In this document: piece by piece, positions 19,075 to 29,600 of the stretch
Layout: every line of letters starts with the position of its first letter
Numbering within the stretch: the stretch's first letter is position 1
Assembly: GCA_009735695.1 (NCBI GenBank)
Contig: SRSL01000001.1
Location: forward strand, 434,048-498,047
Direction: 5' to 3'
DNA length: 64,000 bases
Source of the DNA: Christiangramia bathymodioli
GTDB lineage: Bacteria > Bacteroidota > Bacteroidia > Flavobacteriales > Flavobacteriaceae
Translations under genes and position numbers: made by a program
Notes under the pieces: model-generated
What the model was told of the DNA's origin: nothing
What the model saw: only the letters and a program-made list of their open reading frames with translations
The model's database searches: none

Positions 19075-20895
19075 TTAGTGATTCAGCTCCTCCTCATTTT
19101 CCTGCAAAGGAACCGTTTGAGGTACGAAGTCCTGACCTTCGATCACATATTCACCATTTTCCTTGGTCTTAGAGTAATCGTAAGCCCATCTGTAAACTGA
19201 AGGGATCTTCCCTGGCCAGTTTCCGTGGATATGCTCAACAGGAGTGGTCCACTCAAGCGTATTCGATTTCCATGGATTCTGTACAGCTTTCTTTCCGTAG
19301 AAAATAGATCCAAAGAAGTTATAAAGGAATACCAGCTGAGCAATTGCAGTGATGATCGCAGCAACGGTAATGATCACATTCACATCGGCATAATCATCGA
19401 AGTACGGGAACTCGGTATTGGTATAATAACGTCTTGGAAGCCCGGCGATACCGATAAAGTGCATAGGGAAGAATACACCGTAAGCACCAACAGCGGTGAT
19501 CCAGAAATGAATATAACCAAGGTTCTTGTTCATCATTCTTCCGAACATCTTTGGGAACCAGTGATATACACCAGCGAACAAACCATATAAAGCAGAGATA
19601 CCCATTACCAGGTGGAAGTGAGCTACCACGAAATATGTATCATGAACGTTGATATCAAGGGTAGAATCTCCAAGGATAATTCCTGTAAGACCACCGGTGA
19701 TGAAAGTAGAAACCAAACCTATCGAGAATAACATTCCCGGGTTCATCTGCAGGTTACCTTTCCAAAGGGTGGTGATATAGTTGAATGCTTTTACTGCTGA
19801 AGGGATCGCGATCAATAGGGTTGTAAAGGTAAATACCGATCCAAGGAACGGGTTCATACCAGATACGAACATATGGTGACCCCAAACAATAGTTGAAAGG
19901 AATGCAATTGCTAAGATAGAAGCAACCATCGCACGGTAACCGAAAATTGGCTTACGTGAGTTGGTGGCGATGATTTCTGAAGTGATCCCCAGCGCAGGAA
20001 GTAATACGATGTAAACTTCAGGGTGACCAAGGAACCAGAAAAGGTGTTCGAACAAGACAGGTGAACCTCCCTGGTGACTCAACACTTCTCCCTGGATGAA
20101 GATATCACTCAGGAAGAATGAGGTACCAAAACTACGGTCCATGATCAGAAGCAAAGCAGCTGATAAAAGTACCGGGAAGGAAACCACACCAATAATGGCA
20201 GTTACGAAGAATGCCCAGATGGTCAATGGAAGCCTGGTCATAGACATTCCAGGAGTTCTAAGGTTAATTACTGTTACGATATAGTTCAAAGATCCCAATA
20301 AAGAGGAAGCGATGAAAATAGCCATAGAAACCAGCCAAAGGGTCATCCCTGTTCCTGATCCACCAATTGCTTGCGGCAATGCACTAAGAGGCGGATAGAT
20401 TGTCCAACCGGCTGATGCAGGTCCTGCTTCCACGAACAAAGAAGAGATCATGATCACAGAAGAAAGGAAAAACAACCAGTAAGATACCATATTCAGGAAT
20501 CCTGACGCCATATCTCGCGCCCCAATTTGAAGCGGAATTAAAAGGTTACTAAAGGTACCACTCAACCCGGCTGTTAGTACGAAGAATACCATGATCGTAC
20601 CGTGAATGGTAACCAGTGCCAGGTAGATACTTGGCGTCATCACTCCATCTGGAGCCCATTTACCAAGAAGAGCTTCAAAAATCCAGAATGATTGCTCTGG
20701 CCATGCAAGCTGAATTCGGAAAAGGATAGACATCGCGATCCCGATGATACCCATGATAAGACCGGTAATAAGATATTGCTTGGCAATCATCTTATGATCC
20801 TGGCTAAAAATGTATTTTGTTATAAAGGTCTCTTTATGATGATGTCCGTGATCATCGTGGTGATCGTGTGCCGGTGCATTTGCAATTGCTGACAT
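19075..20895 (-). CDS. coxA: Cytochrome c oxidase subunit I
   Basis: Product of 606 residues, the catalytic haem-copper subunit that reduces O2 to water and pumps protons in the inner membrane. Twelve membrane segments are recognisable. Key residues are a haem a ligand His in VTIHGTIMVFF, GHPEVYIVLLPALG with the His-Tyr pair of the copper site, two Cu-B His in VWGHHMFVSGM, and the haem His pair in VVAHFHLVMG. The His-rich start (HDHHDDHGHHHKE) is a cytoplasmic tail. It is the last gene of the operon, 22 bases after coxB. No subunit III gene lies in the operon. ATG start at 20895. Confidence 0.96.
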   Translation of the reverse strand: MSAIANAPAHDHHDDHGHHHKETFITKYIFSQDHKMIAKQYLITGLIMGIIGIAMSILFRIQLAWPEQSFWIFEALLGKWAPDGVMTPSIYLALVTIHGTIMVFFVLTAGLSGTFSNLLIPLQIGARDMASGFLNMVSYWLFFLSSVIMISSLFVEAGPASAGWTIYPPLSALPQAIGGSGTGMTLWLVSMAIFIASSLLGSLNYIVTVINLRTPGMSMTRLPLTIWAFFVTAIIGVVSFPVLLSAALLLIMDRSFGTSFFLSDIFIQGEVLSHQGGSPVLFEHLFWFLGHPEVYIVLLPALGITSEIIATNSRKPIFGYRAMVASILAIAFLSTIVWGHHMFVSGMNPFLGSVFTFTTLLIAIPSAVKAFNYITTLWKGNLQMNPGMLFSIGLVSTFITGGLTGIILGDSTLDINVHDTYFVVAHFHLVMGISALYGLFAGVYHWFPKMFGRMMNKNLGYIHFWITAVGAYGVFFPMHFIGIAGLPRRYYTNTEFPYFDDYADVNVIITVAAIITAIAQLVFLYNFFGSIFYGKKAVQNPWKSNTLEWTTPVEHIHGNWPGKIPSVYRWAYDYSKTKENGEYVIEGQDFVPQTVPLQENEEELNH

Positions 20896-20916
20896 ATCTC
20901 TAATTCTTTAGCTTAA

Positions 20917-22122
20917 TTATTTTTTTTCTACTACTGCCACCGCGTCACTTTCCTGTGGCTCCTCGGTATTTTCATCCTCTTCCATATCCTCTCTGGTCTC
21001 TGCAGGGGTGTCGGTATCTCCATCTCCGGCAGTATCTTCAGGACGATCTACATTTTCACTCTGGCTGGCCATCAAGGCTCCAAATGTTTGCTGCTCTTCT
21101 AACCATGCATTGAATTCTTCTTCGCTTTCCACAACGATTTTCATTTGCATATTATAGTGAGCCTGCCCACAAATTTTATTACATAACAGGAAGTAGTCAA
21201 ATTCGTAACTATCAAGAGTTGGTTCACCCTGAGCCATCAATGCCTTACTACGCTCTTTTCTTACTTCGTTCACACTTCTCACCTTGTCTACCATGTATTC
21301 GCTCTGGCGCATTTCTTCGGAAGTGATGGTAGGAGTAAATCCAAACTGGGTGATCATTCCTGGCACCACGTTCATCTGAGCTCTGAAGAATGGAAAATAA
21401 GCAGAGTGCAATACATCCTGAGAACGGAATTTGAACAATACTGGTTTATTTACCGGAAGGTGTAGTTCGGTCACAATTTTATCATCCTTACCATAAGAAT
21501 CAGATTCATCAACACCTAGCTGGTTCACCCCTTCAATAAATCGAACGTTGGCTTTCCCCAGGGTGTTATCGTCACCGGCATATCTCGCTCTCCAGGCAAA
21601 CTGATAAGCATACAGTTCAACCACCATAGGATCTTCTTCCATATCTACATTCATGATATCGCTCCAGGTGAACAAACCGTAGATGATCAAACCAGCAAGA
21701 GTGATCACCGGGATAATGGTCCAGATGAATTCGAGTTTATCATTATCTGCATAGAAAAGAGCTCTTTTTCCTTTTTCACCTTTGTATTTGTATGCGAAAA
21801 AGTGTAAAAGTCCCTGAGTAATGATCTGTACGAACATGATAAGGGCGATAGATACGAACATTAGGGTATCGTATTCAGAACCGTGGTCTGAAGCCGCTTC
21901 CGGAAGATAGAATCTTCCATATTCCCAGAAGCAATAAATAGTGATTACGTAAAGGAAAATCACGAATCCAAGCATCAGCAGGCCGTTCAGCTTGTTATCT
22001 TTATCATTCGCAACCTGAGAGGTATCTGCATCTGGTCTCTTAGACATTTGAAAGATCTTAGAGATCTGCCAGGCTGTTACCGCCAGAAGTGCTAATACTA
22101 TTATTACTAAAAATACGGTCAT
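20917..22122 (-). CDS. coxB: Cytochrome c oxidase subunit II
   Basis: Product of 401 residues, longer than usual. It carries the Cu-A centre that accepts electrons from cytochrome c. Membrane helices are near residues 1-17, 50-70 and two more before 155. The Cu-A ligands are in VLHSAYFPFF and LLCNKICGQAHYNMQM (Cys, Cys, His, Met). The usual Glu between the two Cys (CSELC in model enzymes) is Lys here. After the cupredoxin domain comes an acidic low-complexity tail of about 50 residues (rich in E, D, T) ending VVEKK. ATG start at 22122, 34 bases after actF. Confidence 0.94.
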   Translation of the reverse strand: MTVFLVIIVLALLAVTAWQISKIFQMSKRPDADTSQVANDKDNKLNGLLMLGFVIFLYVITIYCFWEYGRFYLPEAASDHGSEYDTLMFVSIALIMFVQIITQGLLHFFAYKYKGEKGKRALFYADNDKLEFIWTIIPVITLAGLIIYGLFTWSDIMNVDMEEDPMVVELYAYQFAWRARYAGDDNTLGKANVRFIEGVNQLGVDESDSYGKDDKIVTELHLPVNKPVLFKFRSQDVLHSAYFPFFRAQMNVVPGMITQFGFTPTITSEEMRQSEYMVDKVRSVNEVRKERSKALMAQGEPTLDSYEFDYFLLCNKICGQAHYNMQMKIVVESEEEFNAWLEEQQTFGALMASQSENVDRPEDTAGDGDTDTPAETREDMEEDENTEEPQESDAVAVVEKK

Positions 22123-22155
22123 TTTATAAAATCTTCTTTAAACAATCAATATCAA

Positions 22156-23550
22156 TTAATAATGGTAGTGCTTACTTTCTTCGATGTAAGGGTTCCCTTT
22201 AACAAGCAGAGGTGCTTTTGTTAATGAATTGAACACTACATAAAGGAACAAGCCTGCGAACAATAAAATACCACTAATTTCAGGAATTCCAATGAACCAT
22301 GACTCTCCTACGGTTGCTGGCATCACCATCACATATACGTTCAGGTAGTGCCCCATAAGAATGATGATCCCGGTCATTACCACGAACCAGTTCACACGCT
22401 TATAATCACTGTTCATCAGCAATAGAACAGGGAATAAAAAGTTAGTACCTATCATCCCCCAGAAAAGTACAGGATAATCTTCCATTCTCGTGATGAAGTA
22501 AACCACCTCTTCCGGAATATTCGAATACCAGATCAACATGAATTGCGAGAACCAAAGATAAGTCCAGAAAATACTTATTCCGAACATGAATTTTGCAAGG
22601 TCATGAATATGACTGTCATTCACGAATTCAAGGTAACCTCTAGATTTCAGGTAAATGGTGATCAGCGCGATGGTTGTGATTCCAGACACGAAAAGGCTGG
22701 CAAATACGAACCATCCGAACAATGTACTAAACCAGTGCGGATCCAGACTCATAATCCAGTCCCATGACATCATAGATTCTGTCACGATAAAGAATACTAA
22801 AAATCCGGCAGCAAGCTTAAAGTTCTTTTTAAAGATAGACCTGTCTTTGGCATCATCCATTTTGATAGAGTTCTTTCTCAGTAAATGTCTGAATAGGATC
22901 CAACCTCCAAGGTAGATCGCCGCTCTAATTAAGAAGAAAGGAACATTCAGGTATGAGGTTTTATTCTGAATAATCTCATCGTGTGCCACTACTTCCGGAT
23001 CCATCCAGATAAAAAGGTGGTTCAGGTGAAAACCTGAAAGAAGCAGGATCAGGAACACGATCAATCCTCCCGGCAGCAGGTAAGCCGTAATAGCTTCCAT
23101 CACTCTGAAAAGTACCGGAGACCATCCCGCCTGTGCGGCATACTGAATTGCATAAAATGCAAGTACACCTAAAGAGATCATAAAGAAAAAGAAGGCAGCC
23201 ACATAAATTGCAGCCCATGGTTTATTTTGTAATTGGTGAAGCACATGCTCGTAATGTTCATCTTCATGAGAAGCTTCGGCTCCATGCTCTTCTCCGTGAG
23301 CTCCCTCAGCCACTTCACTTTCGTAACCTTCAATGTCTTCTACCTCTACTTCGTTTCCAGGCAATTGTTCAACATTGATATTGGTTGTGCTTTCTTCTGC
23401 ATGCTCCTCCCCGTGATGTTCAGAAGCCATCATCTCCTTAACATCTTCTACGGTTTCCGGTGCTGCAATGAATCCATAAATGAGACCTATTGCGCCAACG
23501 ACCATAAAAATGATCGCTGTTAATTTTATTTTACTGGATAGCGTATACAT
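22156..23550 (-). CDS. actF: Alternative complex III subunit ActF
   Basis: Product of 464 residues, an integral membrane subunit of the alternative complex III that oxidises quinol and passes electrons to cytochrome c or directly to the oxidase. It has an N-terminal helix (SSKIKLTAIIFMVVGAIGLI), then a His/Glu-rich hydrophilic loop (about residues 38-105), then about ten membrane helices, as in the quinone-binding ActC/ActF pair. It lies between actE and coxB with gaps of 20 and 33 bases, in the order known from other Bacteroidota. ATG start at 23550. Confidence 0.92.
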   Translation of the reverse strand: MYTLSSKIKLTAIIFMVVGAIGLIYGFIAAPETVEDVKEMMASEHHGEEHAEESTTNINVEQLPGNEVEVEDIEGYESEVAEGAHGEEHGAEASHEDEHYEHVLHQLQNKPWAAIYVAAFFFFMISLGVLAFYAIQYAAQAGWSPVLFRVMEAITAYLLPGGLIVFLILLLSGFHLNHLFIWMDPEVVAHDEIIQNKTSYLNVPFFLIRAAIYLGGWILFRHLLRKNSIKMDDAKDRSIFKKNFKLAAGFLVFFIVTESMMSWDWIMSLDPHWFSTLFGWFVFASLFVSGITTIALITIYLKSRGYLEFVNDSHIHDLAKFMFGISIFWTYLWFSQFMLIWYSNIPEEVVYFITRMEDYPVLFWGMIGTNFLFPVLLLMNSDYKRVNWFVVMTGIIILMGHYLNVYVMVMPATVGESWFIGIPEISGILLFAGLFLYVVFNSLTKAPLLVKGNPYIEESKHYHY

Positions 23551-23570
23551 ATTGATAGATCTAATCTTTA

Positions 23571-24278
23571 CTAGTTGTTTTCAGTTTGATTGTCTGCATT
23601 CGTCTCTTCAGAATCTTCCACATCATCGGCATCCTCGTACAGATTTGCATCGGCTCTTGATGGCAATAGTCTCTCCTGGTTTGTTTGAGAACCAGCATCA
23701 ACGTATTCCCTCTCTGGATTTCCTTCCAGTTTATTCTTAAGAGACATCACGTAATGGGCGATCTGCCAGCGCTCTTCGATAGAGGTTTGGGAAGCATAAG
23801 ATCCCATATTGTTAAGTCCGTAATACATTACATGGTAAACACTACCTTCTGTGATAGCTCTTCCGGCATCGTCGTATGAAGGAACCCCAAGAATCTTCTC
23901 ACGTTCTACAAGTATACCTTTCCCGTCACCATTGTCACCGTGACAAACCGCGCAATAAATAGTGTAAAGCTGCTTTCCTTCGGCTAAATTATCTTCGGTA
24001 TAAAGCAGTGGATTCTTAAGATTTTCCTTGGCTTCAGCAGCACTCTGAGGATTATCCTGATACTCGTATGGTAACCAGCCTCTAGGTACGCTTTCTTCAA
24101 CAGGAAGTTTCGCCTCCTGACCATTCTCGAATACATCGTATTCACCATAGGCCTCATAACCTACAGGCTCGTACATATCCGGCATATACTGGTAATTAGG
24201 ATCGTCCTTATCCTGGCAGGATACCACTACAGACCCCAGAAGGAAAATTGCTATAGTTTTATGGAACAAACTTCTCAT
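23571..24278 (-). CDS. actE: Alternative complex III subunit ActE, monohaem cytochrome c lipoprotein
   Basis: Product of 235 residues from ATG 24278 (a GTG two codons upstream overlaps the actD stop and is also possible). The lipoprotein signal MRSLFHKTIAIFLLGSVVVSC ends in a lipobox Cys. One haem-binding CAVCHG motif lies near residue 118, followed by GDGKG; the distal Met ligand is probably in the HVMYYGLNNMGSY region. The C-terminal 40 residues are acidic and probably disordered. It carries electrons from the complex towards the oxidase on the periplasmic side. Confidence 0.92.
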   Translation of the reverse strand: MRSLFHKTIAIFLLGSVVVSCQDKDDPNYQYMPDMYEPVGYEAYGEYDVFENGQEAKLPVEESVPRGWLPYEYQDNPQSAAEAKENLKNPLLYTEDNLAEGKQLYTIYCAVCHGDNGDGKGILVEREKILGVPSYDDAGRAITEGSVYHVMYYGLNNMGSYASQTSIEERWQIAHYVMSLKNKLEGNPEREYVDAGSQTNQERLLPSRADANLYEDADDVEDSEETNADNQTENN

Positions 24279-24283
24279 TATCA

Positions 24284-24811
24284 CTATTTATTATCTATTA
24301 GTTTTATTTCAGACGCACCAGTTTCATAAAGAAAATTGGTAAGATCGTCTACATTATGACCGGCAACATCTACCTCCATCAGGAAGATATCATCGGTAGT
24401 TCTTACATCAGGATTTTCGGCCTTTTTGAACGGCCACAATTTACTTCTCATGTAAAAGGTGATCACCATAAGGTGAGCCGCAAAGAATACCGTTAATTCA
24501 AACATAATTGGAACGAAGGCCGGCATATTCTGGAAGAAGCTGAAACTAGGCTTCCCACCAATATCCTGTGGCCAGTCTTCGATCATGATAAAATTCATCA
24601 TCGCGATGGCAACACTTAAGCCTACCAATCCATATAGGAACGAGGTGATGGCCAGCCTGGTTGGCGCAAGCCCCATGGCTTTATCCAGCCCGTGAACCGG
24701 AAATGGACAATAGATCTCACCAATATGATAGCGTGCTTCACGAATCTGTTTTACAGCCTGTAAAAGCAGATCGTCATCCTGGTAAATAGCGTGTAATACT
24801 TTAGATGCCAT
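24284..24811 (-). CDS. actD: Alternative complex III subunit ActD (DUF3341)
   Basis: Product of 175 residues, DUF3341 family. A soluble N-terminal segment (VLHAIYQDDDLLLQAVKQIR, IYCPFPVHGLDKAMGL) is followed by two membrane hairpin helices (about 58-80 and 100-120) and a cytoplasmic tail with FLMEVDVAGHNVDDL. It is a structural membrane subunit without cofactors. ATG start at 24811, five bases after actC; its stop overlaps the possible GTG of actE. Confidence 0.93.
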   Translation of the reverse strand: MASKVLHAIYQDDDLLLQAVKQIREARYHIGEIYCPFPVHGLDKAMGLAPTRLAITSFLYGLVGLSVAIAMMNFIMIEDWPQDIGGKPSFSFFQNMPAFVPIMFELTVFFAAHLMVITFYMRSKLWPFKKAENPDVRTTDDIFLMEVDVAGHNVDDLTNFLYETGASEIKLIDNK

Positions 24812-24816
24812 CCTGA

Positions 24817-26631
24817 TTATTTATTTTTTAGTTTGTTTGCCTGATCAACCCAACCTTCTCTATTCTCCTGGATAGGGAAGTTCTCGATCACTTCGTCAAG
24901 CAATTCAAAGTCTTTTTCTGTTAGTTTGCTCACCTGATCGAAAAGATAAATTCCAACCTGATGAAAACGCTGTTGCAAGAGAGGCCCAACATTTTTCAGT
25001 TTTGTTAGATCATCAGCCTCCTGAGTTTTTGGATCATAGGTTCCAATTCTTGAAAGCATTTCGTCAATACGATCTTTCATCACTTCAGAAACCACCAGTC
25101 CATCCATGTTAACTGTTTCTTCATGTAGATGATCGGCCTCCTTAGCTGTGGTATGCTCTGTATCCTTTATTTTATGATGAATCCCTTCTTCCTCGTTACG
25201 AGAAGGATTTCTTCCGAAGGTTTCATGCTCATAATACTTCACATGATCTCCATGCTTTTCTCTAAGTTTCTTGTATTTCTCTCCTGAAGATTTCAAAATG
25301 GTTTTCACCTCTGCCTGAGCGATCACAGGGAACGAACGAGCATATAAGAGGAACAATACAAAGAAGAATCCAATGGTTCCGATGAAGATCCCTATATCAA
25401 CAAAGGTTGGAGAGAACATGGTCCATGAAGATGGAAGGTAATCACGGTGAAGCGAAGTCACGATAATCACGAAACGCTCGAACCACATCCCGATGTTTAC
25501 CACGATCGAGATAAAGAATGAGAACATGATGCTGGTACGCAGTTTCTTGAACCACATGAACTGTGGAGAGAATACGTTACAGGTCATCATCGCCCAGTAA
25601 GCCCATGCGTAAGGTCCTGTTGCCCTGTTAAGGAATGCGTACTGTTCGTACTCCACCCCAGAATACCATGCGATCACAAGCTCGGTAATATAGGCCGTAC
25701 CTACGATAGAACCGGTGATCATGATCACGATATTCATCAATTCGATATGCTGAATGGTAATATAATCTTCAAGATTTGAAACCTTTCTCATAATGATAAG
25801 CAGGGTATTTACCATGGCAAATCCAGAGAAGATCGCACCTGCAACAAAGTAAGGAGGGAAAATGGTGGTATGCCATCCCGGGATTACCGAAGTTGCAAAG
25901 TCAAAAGATACGATGGTGTGTACCGAAAGTACCAGTGGAGTAGCCAAACCTGCAAGTACAAGAGAAACCTCTTCGAAACGCTGCCAGTCTTTCGCACGTC
26001 CACTCCATCCAAATGAAAGGATTCCATAAACCCTCTTTGTGAAAGGCGTAATAGCCCTGTCACGAATCATAGCGAAATCTGGCAATAATCCTGTCCACCA
26101 GAATACCAGTGATACAGAAAGATATGTAGAGATCGCGAATACGTCCCAAAGCAGCGGTGAGTTAAAGTTCACCCAAAGAGATCCAAACTGGTTTGGGATT
26201 GGAAGTACCCAATATGCCAGCCACGGACGCCCCATGTGAATTAATGGGAAAAGACCCGCCTGCATTACCGAGAAAATAGTCATCGCCTCTGCAGACCTGT
26301 TAATAGCCATTCTCCATTTTTGACGGAACAGTAATAGTACCGCCGAAATAAGCGTACCGGCGTGACCAATACCTACCCACCAAACGAAGTTGGTGATATC
26401 CCAGGCCCAACCTACTGTCTTATTTAATCCCCAGGTTCCAATACCTGTGGAAATCGTGTAAACTATACATCCTACACCCCATAAAAAGGCAACTAGGGAG
26501 ATACCAAAAACTATCCACCAAGCTTTGTTTGCCCTTCCTTCTACCGGAGCAGCCACATCAACAGTAACGTCGTGGTAGCTTTTATCACCAGTAACTAGAG
26601 GCTTTCGTATAGGCGCTTCGTAATGAGACAT
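24817..26631 (-). CDS. actC: Alternative complex III subunit ActC (NrfD-like) with a C-terminal helix-hairpin-helix extension
   Basis: Product of 604 residues; typical ActC proteins are around 450-480. The first 460 residues are the NrfD/PsrC-type membrane subunit (about ten helices; ITNFVWWVGIGHAGTLISAV and PLIHMGRPW near the quinol site). A charged linker follows, then at about residues 545-600 a helix-hairpin-helix-like module (LTKLKNVGPLLQQRFHQVGI, YLFDQVSKLTEKDFELLDEV) of the kind often seen in DUF4332-like domains. I infer that the extension is cytoplasmic and serves protein contacts. ATG start at 26631, 36 bases after actB. Confidence 0.93.
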   Translation of the reverse strand: MSHYEAPIRKPLVTGDKSYHDVTVDVAAPVEGRANKAWWIVFGISLVAFLWGVGCIVYTISTGIGTWGLNKTVGWAWDITNFVWWVGIGHAGTLISAVLLLFRQKWRMAINRSAEAMTIFSVMQAGLFPLIHMGRPWLAYWVLPIPNQFGSLWVNFNSPLLWDVFAISTYLSVSLVFWWTGLLPDFAMIRDRAITPFTKRVYGILSFGWSGRAKDWQRFEEVSLVLAGLATPLVLSVHTIVSFDFATSVIPGWHTTIFPPYFVAGAIFSGFAMVNTLLIIMRKVSNLEDYITIQHIELMNIVIMITGSIVGTAYITELVIAWYSGVEYEQYAFLNRATGPYAWAYWAMMTCNVFSPQFMWFKKLRTSIMFSFFISIVVNIGMWFERFVIIVTSLHRDYLPSSWTMFSPTFVDIGIFIGTIGFFFVLFLLYARSFPVIAQAEVKTILKSSGEKYKKLREKHGDHVKYYEHETFGRNPSRNEEEGIHHKIKDTEHTTAKEADHLHEETVNMDGLVVSEVMKDRIDEMLSRIGTYDPKTQEADDLTKLKNVGPLLQQRFHQVGIYLFDQVSKLTEKDFELLDEVIENFPIQENREGWVDQANKLKNK

Positions 26632-26667
26632 ATCCTTATCTGATTGATTCTTAGTTATTCGTTATTA

Positions 26668-29600
26668 TTAAGCTTCGGTTGTATTTCTAACTTTTGTCTG
26701 GTACATCACATTTGGTTTTGTACCTACATACTCAAGCAGATGATACATCCTGTCATCATTTTTCTTTTCAAGGATCTTAGCTCCTTCATTGTTCACATCT
26801 CCAAAGACTATAGCTCCCTTGTCACATGCTGCTGAACAAGCTGTCTGGAATTCACCATCTTTAATAGTTCTTCCTTCACGCTTCGCATCAAGAATGGTCT
26901 TTTGAGTCTTTTGAATACACATAGAACATTTCTCCATCACCCCTCTTGCACGTACGGTTACATCTGGGTTAAGAACCATTCTTCCAAGGTCATTGTTCAT
27001 ATAGTAATCGAACTCATCATTTCTCGCATAAGAGAACCAGTTGAAACGACGTACTTTATACGGACAGTTGTTCGCACAATATCTTGTACCCACACATCTG
27101 TTGTAGATCATCTGGTTCTGCCCCTGTCTTCCGTGAGAAGTTGCAGCAACAGGACATACGGTCTCACAAGGAGCGTGGTTACAGTGCTGACACATTACTG
27201 GCTGGAAAACAACCTGAGGATTATCAGCCGGCTCTTCCAGCTCTCCGAATTCAGAAAGTGAGCTTCCGAGACCACCAATATTCTCTTTTTTCTCCAGATC
27301 ATCTCCAAAGGTATCTTCAGAAGAGTAATAACGGTCAATACGCAACCAATGCATATCCCTGGATCTTCTTACCTCGTCCTTTCCAACAACAGGAACGTTG
27401 TTTTCAGAATGACAGGCTATCACACAGGCACCGCAACCGGTACAGGCGTTAAGATCTATACTCAGGTTAAAGTGAGGTCCGGTTGACCTGTCGAAACTAT
27501 CCCAGATATCAACTTCAGGAGAAGTGACCGGAGTTTCAATATGGTTAAGTGATACTTCAGGAGTTGAGTTCCACACATGAGAATCCTTCGTATTGAAGAT
27601 TTCCAAAGTGGTTTCCTTGATGATATCACCTCTACCCATTAAGGTATTATGGAGCTGTACACAGGCAAATTCATGAACACCTGCAGCTTTTTCGATTTTT
27701 ACATTCTGAACAGATCTGAAATCCTTATATAATGGATAAGCATTTACACCTGTTTGCATTTTATCCTTCAGGCCTTCTTTTCTTCCGTAACCTAAAGCCA
27801 GTCCAACCGATCCTTTAGCCTGACCAGGCTGGATGATCACAGGAACATTTTCCACAAGGGTATCACCCAATCTAATATTCACATAGCTTCCGTTAAGGCC
27901 ACCGTTAGCAACATGATAATTTTCAAGATCCAATGCCTCGGCGTCTGCTTTGGAAATCAACAGGTAGTTGTCCCATGAAGCTCTGGTGATAGGATCTGGC
28001 ATCTCCTGCAACCATGGGTTGTTGGCCTGCTGACCGTCACCTAAAGCAGTACTGGTATAAAGCATCAATTCAAATCCGTCACCGGTTTGCTCATCGATAC
28101 TGTATTTCAAAGAAGAAACACCGGTTTCAGAAGCGATTTCTACAGGAGAAGTCCCTTCAAAAACACCATCGTGAAGCATCCTGCTCCAGCTATTTCCTCC
28201 AAGTGACCCAGACCAGGTTTCCTTCATGTACTCATAATAAGACTGGTTATTGTCTGACCATCTTAATAAAGTATCCTGGAACTGGCGAGTATCAAATAAA
28301 GGTTTGATAGTTGGCTGCATCAGCGCGAAAGATCTTTCAGAAAACTGAATATCTCCCCAGCTCTCCAGGTAATGCGGAGTAGCAGCAACATATTTTGAAA
28401 CTTTTGAGGTCTCATCGGCTCTGGTAGTAAAATCTACTACAGTCTCCACATTACTAAGACCTTCAACAAATTGAATCGCGTTTGGCAAAGTATGCACCGG
28501 GTTCAATCCGGCAATAAGAAGCGCACCTACGCTTCCGTTATTCATATCTTCAACAAGCTTAGCAACTTCAGAAGCATTTCCCTGACGGATCATTCGTGCA
28601 TTTGCTGTGTCCATCACCTGGCTTCCAAGAGCCTCATTGATCTCCAGCGCCCAGGTTTGAGCATCCTCATCTGGAAGACCACAGGCTACCACAGCTCCAC
28701 TTCCAGCCTTTCTTAACTGGCTGGCAGCTTTCACCACTACATCATCGATATTCGCAGGAAGATCACTGGTAGAAGAAGCTCCGGTCACATAAGACCTAAG
28801 CGCCTTCATGATCGCCTTTTGCTGAGAAGGAGTAGCAGGCACACGCTTATCGGCATTTGCACCGGTAAGACTCATGTTCGATTCGAACTGTACGTGACGA
28901 GACATTTTTCCGTTTTCAGGAATTCTTGTCTTCGCGTATCCAGCATCAAAACCACCTCCGTACCAGTCGGCAAGGAAATCTGCACCTACACCTACAATCA
29001 CTTCAGCTTTAGAGAAGTCGAAGTTAGGCAACGCACGTTTTCCGTATTTAGACTGAAAGGCATTCAAAGCAGCATCTTCAGAAACCGTATCATACACCAC
29101 GTGGCGTACATTTCCGAATTTCTGAGAAAACTCCTGAATGATCTTAGAAGTAGAAGGACTGGCAAATGTTTGAGTAAGAAGTACGATCTCTCCATTGGCA
29201 TTCTGCAACGCAGCACCTACCTCACGGTCGAATTCTTCCCAAGAAACATTCCTTCCTTCGATCATTGGGCGTTTCACCCTTTTTGTATCATATAAAGAAA
29301 GTACCGAAGCATGAACACGGGCATTAACCCCGCCTTTAAACTTCGACATTTCATTATTTTCAATTTTTATAGGACGGCCCTCACGAGTCTTCACCAGCAC
29401 GCTCGCGAAATCAAAACCATCCGCGATAGTAGAAGCGTAGTAATTAGCAACTCCAGGAACGATCCTGTCTGGCTGTACCACGTAAGGAATAGACTTTACC
29501 ACTGGGCCTTCGCAGGCAGCCAGTGATGCCGCTGCTGTACTGAATCCAACATACTTCAGGAAATCCCTCCGTGAAGTCTTGGAAGACTCCAGTGAAGATT

